A DNA stretch of 34,027 nucleotides, taken from the NCBI RefSeq assembly GCF_004349245.1, contig NZ_SMLC01000077.1:1-34027 (forward strand), written 5' to 3'. This document shows positions 21,190-29,200 of the stretch, piece by piece. The translations under genes were made by a program, and so were the position numbers. How positions within the stretch are numbered: the stretch's first letter is position 1; each line of letters starts with the position of its first letter. The notes beneath the pieces were generated by a model that worked only from the letters and a program-made list of their open reading frames with translations, made no database searches and had not been told where the DNA came from. The stretch is from Actinomadura sp. 6K520. Lineage in GTDB: Bacteria; Actinomycetota; Actinomycetes; Streptosporangiales; Streptosporangiaceae.

Positions 21190-22404
21190 CCCCTGTGCGG
21201 GTACTTTCCGGGACGTAGCCGGGGCGTCCCAGTCGATGGTGTAGCGCTGCTCCGGGCCGAGCGTCCTCTCCGGGTTGAGGAACGTCTTCATCATCAGCGG
21301 CATCATCAGCTTCATCATCTTCTTCGCGACGGGGCCCATCGTCTTGCTGTTGTTGGTCTTGTCGCCCCGGTCGATGACCTTCTCGGCCCGTGCGCGGCGC
21401 AGCCGCTCGTAGGCGGTGAAGGCGCTCTGCGGGTCGGGGAGGTCGCGCAGGCAGCGGGCGAGCTGCACCGCGCTCTCGACGGCCTGCGACGCGCCCTGCC
21501 CGGAACTGGACGACGGCGCGTGCGCGGAGTCGCCGACGAGCACCATCCGCCCGCGGTGCCAGGCCGGCACCTTGGGCATGTTCTCCAGCGAGCCGAGGAC
21601 GGCCAGGGCGTCGGCGTCGGTGTGCGCGAGGATCTCCCGGCAGGGCGTGTCGCCGGCGTACAGGTCGCGCAGCCGCGCGAGCCAGTCGGCCTTGGACGTC
21701 CCGCGCGCCTCCGCCGACGACAGCGGCCGGTCATGGGGCAGGTTCGCGAACCAGGCGGTGCGGTCGTCGGGCTGCACCCAGTAGCCGAAGAAGCCGCGGG
21801 TGCCGAACACGAAGTACGAGGACTCGCGGTCGGCCGGGACCGCGATGTCCGCCGCCGCCCCGAAGTTGAGCAGCCGCGTCGTCGCCGGCTCGGGGGCGTG
21901 CGGGTCGATCAGCGTGCGGACGGTGGAGCGGATGCCGTCCGCGCCGACGAGCACGTCCGCGGTCGCGCTGGTGCCGTCCTCGAAGTGGGCGGTGACGGCG
22001 TCCGGCCCCTCCTCGGCGGAGACGAGCCGCTTGCCGTACTCGACGCGGACGCCCTGGGCCCCGGCCGTCTCGTGCAGCACGCGGCACAGCTCGTCCCGCC
22101 ACAGCCCGCGGCTCGGCGGCAGCCCCGCCAGGCCCGGGAACTCGCCGAGCCGCTCGCCGCGCCCGTCGTACATCTGCGCGCGGGTGAGCGGCTGGCCGAT
22201 GCCGAGCACGGCGTCCTCCGCGCCGATGACGCGCAGGGCGGCGAGCCCGTTCGGCGCGACGGTGAGCGTGACGCCCACGCCGTCGGCCAAGCTCGGGTAC
22301 GCCTCGTACACCGTCGCCTCGACGCCGGCCTTCCGGAGTGCCATGGCGGTGGCCGGGCCGGCGATCCCGCCGCCGATGACCAGGGCCGTCCTCGCTGCGG
22401 TCAT
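21184..22404 (-). CDS. FAD-dependent monooxygenase (PHBH-like)
   Basis: This is a 406-residue group A flavoprotein hydroxylase. The Rossmann FAD motif is ALVIGGGIAGPATAMAL at the N-terminus. The DG motif reads LVGADGIRSTVR, near residue 165, and the GD motif MVLVGDSAHAPSSSSGQGASQA, near 295. It should insert oxygen into an aromatic or similar substrate using NAD(P)H; TetX- and aromatic-polyketide-modifying enzymes share this fold, so antibiotic or xenobiotic modification is possible. The C-terminus has an unusual methionine/lysine-rich helix (KKMMKLMMPLMMKTF). The ATG overlaps the PadR stop as ATGA, so translation is coupled and the PadR protein probably controls its own operon. Confidence 0.9.
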   Translation of the reverse strand: MTAARTALVIGGGIAGPATAMALRKAGVEATVYEAYPSLADGVGVTLTVAPNGLAALRVIGAEDAVLGIGQPLTRAQMYDGRGERLGEFPGLAGLPPSRGLWRDELCRVLHETAGAQGVRVEYGKRLVSAEEGPDAVTAHFEDGTSATADVLVGADGIRSTVRTLIDPHAPEPATTRLLNFGAAADIAVPADRESSYFVFGTRGFFGYWVQPDDRTAWFANLPHDRPLSSAEARGTSKADWLARLRDLYAGDTPCREILAHTDADALAVLGSLENMPKVPAWHRGRMVLVGDSAHAPSSSSGQGASQAVESAVQLARCLRDLPDPQSAFTAYERLRRARAEKVIDRGDKTNNSKTMGPVAKKMMKLMMPLMMKTFLNPERTLGPEQRYTIDWDAPATSRKVPAQGL

Positions 22405-22997
22405 GTTCGGCTCCCAAACTGTTCGTGCCACTTGCGGATGTGGTCCGGGTCGCGCATCGCCTCGATCAGCTCGGCGGCGAAACCGGATTCGGCGTCCAGC
22501 AGGGCGGCCCGGTAGCGCTCCTCCACGAGGAACACCCACTCGACGCCCTGCGCGATGGCGGCGTCCACCCGCCCGCGGATCTCGGCGATCTCGGCGGTCA
22601 GGGCGGCGTTCCGCGCGGTCAGCAACCGGACGGTCTCGTCCGGGGGAAGCACGGCCAGCAGCGACAGCGCCACCCCGAAGTGCGGGTACTCGTGCCGCGG
22701 CTGCGCGACCAGCTCGCTCAGCCAGTCGTGCAGCTCCGCCCGCCCCTCCGGGGTGAGCGCGTAGACGGTGCGCTCGGGGCGCTGGGTGTCGCGGACGGTC
22801 TCCTGCTCGGCGATGAACCCGGCCTTGGCCAGCTGCTTCACCACCATGTAGAGCGAGCCGCGGTTGTACTTGATGTTGCGGTCCTGCTCGCTCTCCTCCA
22901 GCCGGCGCGCCAGCTCGTACGGGTGCATCGGCCCGAGCATCAGCCAGGCGAGCACGGCCAGTGCCAACGGATTGCCCACCTTGCGGCGCTTCTCCAC
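22401..22997 (-). CDS. PadR family transcriptional regulator
   Basis: This is a 198-residue repressor. The winged-helix domain occupies about residues 8-90: LAWLMLGPMHPYELARRLEE, NRGSLYMVVKQLAKAGFI and TVYALTPEGRAEL. A C-terminal helical dimerisation region of the Vir_act_alpha_C type follows. The GTG start at 22995-22997 is chosen for its AAGGGAGG site; the frame is open to 23036 but that stretch holds a likely promoter. PadR proteins usually repress detoxification or catabolic genes and are released by a phenolic or drug ligand. It is the first gene of a coupled operon with the FAD-monooxygenase. Confidence 0.9.
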   Translation of the reverse strand: MEKRRKVGNPLALAVLAWLMLGPMHPYELARRLEESEQDRNIKYNRGSLYMVVKQLAKAGFIAEQETVRDTQRPERTVYALTPEGRAELHDWLSELVAQPRHEYPHFGVALSLLAVLPPDETVRLLTARNAALTAEIAEIRGRVDAAIAQGVEWVFLVEERYRAALLDAESGFAAELIEAMRDPDHIRKWHEQFGSRT

Positions 22998-23021
22998 CCG
23001 AACCTCCCTTAGCCGAAACCA

Positions 23022-23054
23022 ACTATCCATGACCAAATAGTCAGTGTCAACTAT
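23022..23054 (-). promoter_or_regulatory. PadR-operon promoter with overlapping inverted repeat
   Basis: On the minus strand TTGACA (23050-23045) and GATAGT (23027-23022) are 17 bases apart, a near-consensus promoter about 20 bases upstream of the PadR start. ATAGT (23037-23041) and ACTAT (23050-23054) form an inverted repeat across the -35 element. This suggests autorepression. Confidence 0.55.
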
Positions 23055-23168
23055 ATGCCTCGCGACGAGACTTTTTGATCACCTTTCCGCCGGGAGCGCT
23101 TGCCGGGAAGCACTTGGGAATGGTGCCCATGTTCGGCGGCCGGACCCCGCCTGGACCGGTCCCGAGAT

Positions 23169-23197
23169 CCCCCGCACGCACGGCGACCGTGCGGGGG
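23169..23197 (+). terminator. 10-bp perfect hairpin abutting the truncated PhnD-like gene
   Basis: CCCCCGCACG (23169-23178) pairs with CGTGCGGGGG (23188-23197) around a 9-base loop. The hairpin ends exactly where sequence similarity to the PhnD-like family starts. It may be an old terminator brought there by a deletion. Confidence 0.65.
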
Positions 23198-23198
23198 T

Positions 23199-23606
23199 GT
23201 GGGGCTGCACGGCGACCACATCGGCGGGGAGCGCGCCGCGGCCGCCGCCCTGGCGGCGGGCAAGGTCGCGGCGGCGTGCCTGATCGACGCGAACCATCTG
23301 CTGTTCGGCCGGGAGAACGTGTTCCCGCCCGGCGGGACGCGCGTGCTCGCGCAGACCGAGCCGTACGACCACTGCAACATGACCGTCGTCGACTCCGCTC
23401 CCCCGGTGCTCATGGACAGGTTCGCCGAGCTGCTGCTGTCGATGAGTTTCGCCGACCCCGCGGTGCGTCCGCTGCTGGAACTGGAGGGGCTCAAGGCATG
23501 GGTGGAGGGCCGCGACACCGGCTACGGCGCCCTGGAGACCGCCGTTGACGAGGCGGGCTTCTACGATGCGGCCGGCCTGATCACGGCGGTCGGCTACGCG
23601 CCATGA
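23199..23606 (+). pseudogene. 5'-truncated PhnD-like periplasmic binding protein gene
   Basis: The frame encodes about 135 residues that resemble, from memory, the C-terminal half of PhnD/SsuA/transferrin-family substrate-binding proteins: GLHGDHIGGERAAA at its start, then CLIDANHLLFGRENVF, EPYDHCNMTVVD and GYGALETAVDEAGFYDA. A complete member would need roughly 150 more residues upstream, with a signal peptide, but only 200 bases separate this point from the PadR promoter and no frame there encodes them. The in-frame GTG at 23199 immediately follows a 10-bp hairpin. The 3' end is intact and overlaps the next gene as ATGA. It may be a remnant kept for coupling, or a small protein in its own right; the frame extends to 23100 without similarity. 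Confidence 0.6.
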
Positions 23607-24811
23607 GCGGCCCGGCGCACGGGGTCGTGGACCTCGGCGTCCTCGGCTTCGAGGAGGGGGCCCATCTGCTGCTGAACCGCGCGCTCGCGGGGCTCCCGCC
23701 GGGCGCGGAACTGGCCGTCGTCGGTTCGGCCCCGGCCCTGGAGGTCCACCTGGCCGTCTGGTGCCGCCAGGAGGGCCACCGCTGGGCTCCCCGGGAGGGC
23801 ACCGCCGGGCCGGAGCGCGGCCGGGTGATCCGGGGACGCGCCGACGTCGACCGCTGGGCGGGCGCCGAACGCGCGGGCGGCCCCACGCCGGCGGGCATCG
23901 TGCGGCGGCCGGCCCGGCACTGGGGGCTGGCCGCGCGGGGCGCGCTCGTCGAACCGGGCGGCCCCGACCTCGCCGCCGACCTGGACGACCGCGACGTCGT
24001 CTGGGCGGATCTGGCCCCCAGGCTCTACGCCCACGCGGCCTCCGCCCAGTGGGACCCGGCGACGGCCGTCGCCTGGGACAGCGAGTTCTCCCTGCCCGGC
24101 GAGATCGAGAAGGCCGTCGTCCAGGTGATGACCTACCTCGTGGAGAACGAGCAGGCGGCCCTGGTGATACCGGCCCGGCTGCTGGCCCGCGTCCACCCGC
24201 ACTTCCGGGAGGTCCTGCAGCTTCTCGCGGTGCAGGCCGCCGACGAGGCGCGCCACATCGAGGTCTTCACCCGGCGCGCCCTGCTCCGCGGCGGCGAGCT
24301 GGGCACGTCCTCCGCCGGCGGCCGCTCCTCGCTCGCGTCGCTGCTGTCGGAGCCGGACTTCTCCCTCGCGTCGTTCCTGCTGTCCGTGCTCGGCGAGGGG
24401 AGCTTCCTCAGCCTGCTGTCCTTCCTGGACCGGTACGCGCCCGACCCGGTGACGCGCCAGGTGGCGCGGCTTGCCCGGCAGGACGAGGCGCGGCACGTCG
24501 CGTTCGGCGTCGCCCACCTGGAGCACCAGGCCGCGCTCGACCCGGGCCTGCGGTCCCGGCTCCGGTCCGCCGTCGAACGCCGCCACGACTCGCTGCGCGA
24601 CACCGCGGGACTGAACGCGGACGTGTTCGACGCCCTGGTGATCCTCGCCGCCGGGGAGTGGACGCCGCGCGCCATCGCGGAGGGCCACCGCCGGGTACGG
24701 CGGCTCCACGCCGACATGGACGAGGGCCGCAGGCGCCGGCTGGTCCGTCTCGGGTTCCCCGAGGACGAGGCCGCGGAGCTGTCCGCGCTCCACACCCGCA
24801 ACTTCATGTAG
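23603..24811 (+). CDS. TusA-like domain fused to ferritin-like diiron protein
   Basis: This is a 402-residue protein with two parts. Residues about 8-65 resemble a TusA/SirA sulfur-carrier fold (LGVLGFEEGAHLLLNRAL, LPPGAELAVVGSAP, WCRQEGHRW), but the catalytic Cys-Pro of true TusA is missing (GFEE instead). Residues about 160-320 form a four-helix ferritin-like domain with probable diiron ligands Glu181 or Glu183, Glu215-x-x-His218 (DEARH), Glu265 and Glu295-x-x-His298 (DEARH). Such domains act as oxygenases, oxidases or radical-generating enzymes; the substrate is unknown. The ATG overlaps the stop of the PhnD-like frame, so the two were translated as a unit, which hints that the pathway involves a solute taken up by that binding protein. 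The stop is followed by a 13-bp repeat array. Confidence 0.75.
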   Translation: MSGPAHGVVDLGVLGFEEGAHLLLNRALAGLPPGAELAVVGSAPALEVHLAVWCRQEGHRWAPREGTAGPERGRVIRGRADVDRWAGAERAGGPTPAGIVRRPARHWGLAARGALVEPGGPDLAADLDDRDVVWADLAPRLYAHAASAQWDPATAVAWDSEFSLPGEIEKAVVQVMTYLVENEQAALVIPARLLARVHPHFREVLQLLAVQAADEARHIEVFTRRALLRGGELGTSSAGGRSSLASLLSEPDFSLASFLLSVLGEGSFLSLLSFLDRYAPDPVTRQVARLARQDEARHVAFGVAHLEHQAALDPGLRSRLRSAVERRHDSLRDTAGLNADVFDALVILAAGEWTPRAIAEGHRRVRRLHADMDEGRRRRLVRLGFPEDEAAELSALHTRNFM

Positions 24812-24876
24812 GGCGGCGCATGCGGGACGGCGCAGTGGGACGGCGCAGTGGGACAGCGCATGCGGGGCGGCGCATG
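24811..24876. repeat. 13-bp tandem repeat immediately after the diiron gene
   Basis: Five units of the type GGGACGGCGCAGT start at 24811, 24824, 24837, 24850 and about 24864; two are identical. The first base belongs to the TAG stop codon. The last codons (TTC ATG TAG) resemble the ATGCGGG and ATGTGGA junctions of the units. The rest of the 201-base gap to 25013 holds no recognised element. Confidence 0.78.
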
Positions 24877-25012
24877 TGGAGGGCGCGACGTCGCCGTCAT
24901 GGCACGTCCGGTGACCGGCCATGGCCGGACGGCTGCCCCGGATCCGGGGTCCGCAATAGCATGGGGTGATCCCGGTGCAGCGGGTGGCTGCCTTGAGAGT
25001 AGAGGTGAGTGG

Positions 25013-25399
25013 ATGTACCCGTACCCTCAGAGCGGCGCCGAGCCCGTCCTCCTGCAGATCGGTGACATGGCCCTGACGAGCACGCACGTGATCCTGCCCC
25101 ACGGGCAGTATCCGCTGCACGGCGCCACCTGGACCGTGCACGACTCGACCCAGGTCACCGAGAGCATCTCCACGGCGGGCATCATCCTCACCGTCGTGTT
25201 CGTCTGGTTCTGCCTGCTGGGCCTGCTGTTCCTGCTGATGAAGGAAACCCGCTACCTCGGGTTCGTCTCCATCTCCGTGACCGGCCCCGGCTTCCACCAC
25301 ACCGCCCAGTTCCCGCCCGGCCCGCAATCGAGCGCCTGGGCTGCCCAGGCGATCGCGCAAGCCCGCGCCATCACCGCCGCCGCCCCTCCCCTCGCCTGA
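25013..25399 (+). CDS. Small conserved membrane protein
   Basis: This is a 128-residue protein with one transmembrane helix at about residues 55-77 (IILTVVFVWFCLLGLLFLL), followed by basic MKETR. Before it lies a hydrophilic domain beginning YPYPQSGAEPVLLQIGD and containing TSTHVILPHGQYPL; after it a beta-rich part and an Ala-rich tail. The pattern is familiar from uncharacterised actinobacterial proteins of similar length; no function is assigned. ATG at 25013 is preceded by AGAGGTGAG. It lies between the diiron gene and the convergent SigR-like gene and shows no obvious link to either. Confidence 0.75.
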   Translation: MYPYPQSGAEPVLLQIGDMALTSTHVILPHGQYPLHGATWTVHDSTQVTESISTAGIILTVVFVWFCLLGLLFLLMKETRYLGFVSISVTGPGFHHTAQFPPGPQSSAWAAQAIAQARAITAAAPPLA

Positions 25400-25506
25400 T
25401 CCCGGCCACGCACGCGAGCGCGTGACCTGACCGGTGAGGCGAAGCAGGAGGCGAGCCACCCCGGGAAGATCGCGAAGCGATGGCCGAGCGAAGTGGGCCT
25501 GGACTG

Positions 25507-26094
25507 CTATGACACTCCGGCGAAGCCGTGCTCGCGGGCGTAGTCCTCCAGTTGGGTGCGCAGCCGGCGCCGTCCCCGGTGCAGCCGGGACATGACCGTG
25601 CCGATCGGGACGCCCATGATCTCCGCGATCTCCTTGTAGGAGAAGCCCTCCACGTCGGCGAAGTAGACGGGCAGCCTGAACTCCTCCGGCAAGTCCGCGA
25701 GCGCCTGCCGGACCTCGGAGTCGGGGAGTCGTTCCAGCGCGGTGGTCTCGGCCGACTTCAGGCCGCCCGGCGTGTGCGAGGCGGCCTCCGCGAGCTGCCA
25801 GTCCTCGATCTCCTCGCCCGGCGCCTCGGTGGGCCGCCGCCGCTGCTTGCGGTACTCGTTGATGAAGTTGTTGGTCAGGATGCGGTACAGCCAGGCCCTC
25901 AGGTTGGTCCCCTCCTTGAACTGGTGGAACGACGCGTAGGCCCTGGCGTAGGTGTCCTGGACGAGGTCCTCGGCGTCCGTGGGGTTGCGGGTCATGCGCA
26001 GCGCGGCGGCGTACAGCTGGTCGATGTAGGGCATCGCGTCCCGTTCGAACCGGCGCCGATCCTGGTCCGCCCCCGGGTCCGTCATCAGCATCAT
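25507..26094 (-). CDS. SigR/SigH-like ECF RNA polymerase sigma factor
   Basis: This 195-residue ECF sigma factor is very close to Streptomyces SigR and mycobacterial SigH, which control the thiol-oxidative stress response. Region 2 includes NPTDAEDLVQDTYARAYASFHQF and NLRAWLYRILTN; the linker holds EEIEDWQLAE; region 4 is LPVYFADVEGFSYKEIAEIMGVPIGTVMSRLHRGRR. In characterised cases the next gene encodes the zinc anti-sigma factor RsrA; here the downstream 107 bases and the following convergent gene contain no RsrA-like protein. No SigR-type promoter (GGAAT...GTT) is visible in the 155 bases upstream. ATG at 26092-26094 has GGGAGG upstream; two further in-frame ATGs follow within four codons. 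It may be a paralogue of the main sigR. Confidence 0.92.
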   Translation of the reverse strand: MMLMTDPGADQDRRRFERDAMPYIDQLYAAALRMTRNPTDAEDLVQDTYARAYASFHQFKEGTNLRAWLYRILTNNFINEYRKQRRRPTEAPGEEIEDWQLAEAASHTPGGLKSAETTALERLPDSEVRQALADLPEEFRLPVYFADVEGFSYKEIAEIMGVPIGTVMSRLHRGRRRLRTQLEDYAREHGFAGVS

Positions 26095-26249
26095 CAGGGG
26101 CCCCTCCCGCCGCCGCTCCGGACACCGGACCGCGACTTCCGAGCTGCAATGTTCATGTCATCCCCCCACTGGAGCCTGAAAAGCTCCGTATGCCCCATAT
26201 AGACCACAGATAACGATCAGGTGTGACATGGCACGGGCAGTGCGCTGGG

Positions 26250-29200
26250 TCATCCCGTCCCGGCGGGCGGGAGCAGGCGGGGGGCGATGGCGGCGCCCAG
26301 GGTCGCCGCGACGGCCGACGCGACGACGATGGTCCAGGCGCCGGGGCCCAGCGGCGTGCAGCCGAAGAAGTGGCTGAGGACCGGCAGCTCCACCACGGCG
26401 AACAGGGCGGCGGCCGAGACGGCGCAGGTGGCGATCACGAGGGGACTGCGCCAGCGGGCGATGAGGGTCTGGCCGAGCTGGGCGCCGACCAGGGACGCCA
26501 GCGCCATCGTCGAGGCCCGGCGACGGCCCCCGGGAACGAGCCGGGTCAGCCGCCCGGTCTGCCAGCTCACCAGGGCGGCGGCGGTCGTGGCGGTGCCGCG
26601 CACCCAGAGGACGCGCCGCATGTCCTGGCCGATGAACCCGCGGCTCGGCGCTTCGCCGAGCCACTCGTGCTGCTCGGCGCCGTGCTGCTCCGCGCCCTGC
26701 TGCTCCGCGCCCTGCCAGCCCGCGCCGTCCTGGCCCGCGCCCTGCTGGTCCGCGCCCTGCTGGTCCGCGCCGTGCTGGCCCGGGTCGCGGGGGGTGAGGG
26801 CCACGGCGAGCGCGGGGAGCATGTCGGTGAGCATGTTGACGACGAGCAGCTGCCGGGTGCTCAGCGGCGCCTTCCCGGTGAGGGCCGTCCCGAGGATGGT
26901 GAACGCCACCTCGCCCGCGTTGCCGCCGACGAGGATGGCCGCGGCGTCGCGGACGCTGTGCCACAGGGCGCGGCCCTCGCGCAGCGCCTCCAGGATGAGC
27001 GCGGTGTCGGGCGCGGTGAGGACGAGGTCCGCCGCGCTGCGGGCCGCGCCGGAGCCGCGCCCGGCGACCGCGATGCCGACGTCGGCGCGGCGGATGGCCG
27101 CGGCGTCGTTCACGCCGTCGCCGGTCATCGCGACCACCCGCCCGGCCCGCCGCAGGTCCTTCACGATGCGCACCTTCTGGGCCGGGGAGACGCGGGCGAA
27201 GACGGCGGCGCGCTGCACGGCCCGGAGCCGTTCGCCGGCGGACATGGCGTCGAGCTCGGCCCCGGTGACGACCCGGTCCGCGCCCGGGATGGCGAGCCGC
27301 GCGGCGACCGCGGCGGCGGTGTCCGGATGATCGCCGGTGATCATGGTGGTCCGCACGCCCGCGTCGGTCAGCCGCCGCACCGCCTCCGCGGCGGTGGGAC
27401 GCGGCGGATCGGCGATGCCGATGAAGCCCAGCAGCGTGAGGTCCGCGACGTGGTCGGCGAGCTCGCCCCGGATCGCGGCCGGGTCCGGGACGGGACGCTC
27501 GGCGACCGCGAGCACCCGCAGCCCCTGCCCCGCGAGGCGCCGGACGGTCGCCGCGGCGGCGCGGCGCCGGGCCGGGGTGAGCGGCTCGTCGCCGTCGGCG
27601 CCGCTGCCCGGGGCGTGGATCAGCGCGCACTCGCCGAGGAGCACCTCGGGCGCGCCCTTGACCGCGAGGACGGTCCGGTCGCCGTCGCGCCCGAGCGAGG
27701 CGGAGAAGCCGCGGGTGGCCTCGAAGGGGAGTTCCTCGTCCAGCGTCCAGCGGTCGTCCGGCGGCAGGTCGGCTGCGCGGTCGAGGACGGCCCGGTCGGT
27801 GGCGTGCGGAGCCCGCGTCCCGCGCGGCGGCGGGGAGGCGCGCACGGCCGTCCGGAGGATGCGCTGCCCGGCCGCACCGGTGAGCGACAGCGGACGGGCC
27901 GGACCGGCCGCGCGGACCAGGCGGAGCCTGCCCTCGGTGAGGGTTCCGGTCTTGTCGAAGCACAGGGTGTCGACGCGGCCGAGCGCTTCGAGCGCCCGCG
28001 TCGAGCGGACCAGCACGCCGAGGCCGGACAGCCGCCGTGCCGCCGCGAGCTGGGACAGCGTGGCGACCAGCGGCAGCCCCTCGGGGACGGCGGCCACCGC
28101 GACCGCGACGCCGGAGCCGAGAGCGCGGCGCAGCGGCAGCCCGCGCAGCATCCCCAGCGTCGTGACGGCGGCGCCGCCGAGCACGGTGGCGGGGAGCGCC
28201 TCGTGGGTGAGTTCCGCCAGCCGCGCCTGCATGCTGGACGAGGCGTCCATCGCCCCGGCGAGCGCGGCTGCGCGGCCGGCCTCGGTCGCGTCGGCGGTGG
28301 CGACCACGAGCGCGACCGCCTCGCCGGCGATGACCGTGGTCCCTTCGTAGATCATGCAGTGCCGGTCGGACGGGTCGGCGCCCGGCGCCGGCTCGACGTC
28401 CTTGCCGACGGGCACGGACTCGCCGGTGAGCGTCGCCTCGTCCACCTCCAGCGACTCCGCCCACAGCAGGCGGGCGTCCGCCGGGACGACGTCCTCCGCC
28501 CGGAGCAGGATCACCTCACCGACCCGCAGGTCGCCCGCCGGGACCCGCTCGGCGGCGGCCGACCGCAGCCGCGCGAACGTTTCGGGCTCGGCGGCGTCGG
28601 GCTCGGCGGCGTCGGGCTCGGCGGCGTCGGGCTCGGGGGCGTCGGGCTCGGGGGCGGCGCGCAGGCGGCGGGCGCTGACCTGCTGCCCCAGGAGGAGCTC
28701 GCCCAGCACCCGCTCCGCGCGCATCCGCTGGGCGCCGCCGATCAGCGCGTTGCCCGTCATGACCCCGGTGACCAGCAGCGCGTCCACGCTGGAGCCGACC
28801 ACGGCCGAGGCCGCCGCGCCGAGCGCGAGGACGGGCGTCAGCGGATCGTCGAGCTCCTGCCGGACCGCGGCCGCCAGCCGCGTCCCCGCCCCGGCGGGCC
28901 CGGCCCGCCCACCACGGGCCGACTCCGCGGCGGGCCCGGCCGGGAGGCGGGACAGCCGCCGGTACGCCTCCTCGGCGGTGCGGGCGTGCCAGGCGTCGCG
29001 GACGACGGGTGGCGGCGGCGGGCGGTGGTCCAGCCGCCGGGCGCTCACCGCGTTGGTCAGCATCGCGATCATGGCCGCCAGGTGCACCGGCGGCAGGTCC
29101 CGCCAGCCCGCGAGCCCGCGGCGCCGGGGCCTTCCGCCGGCGATGAGCAGCGCGCCGAGCGCCGACGCGCTCAGCGACAGCTCCGCGGCGCGCTCGCTGG

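Noticed and set aside
20329..24811. Secondary-metabolite gene cluster suggested by the metallo-hydrolase, FAD-monooxygenase and diiron genes
   Set aside because: No core synthase, peptide precursor or transport gene is present, the genes lie on different strands with separate regulators, and each is commonly found alone.
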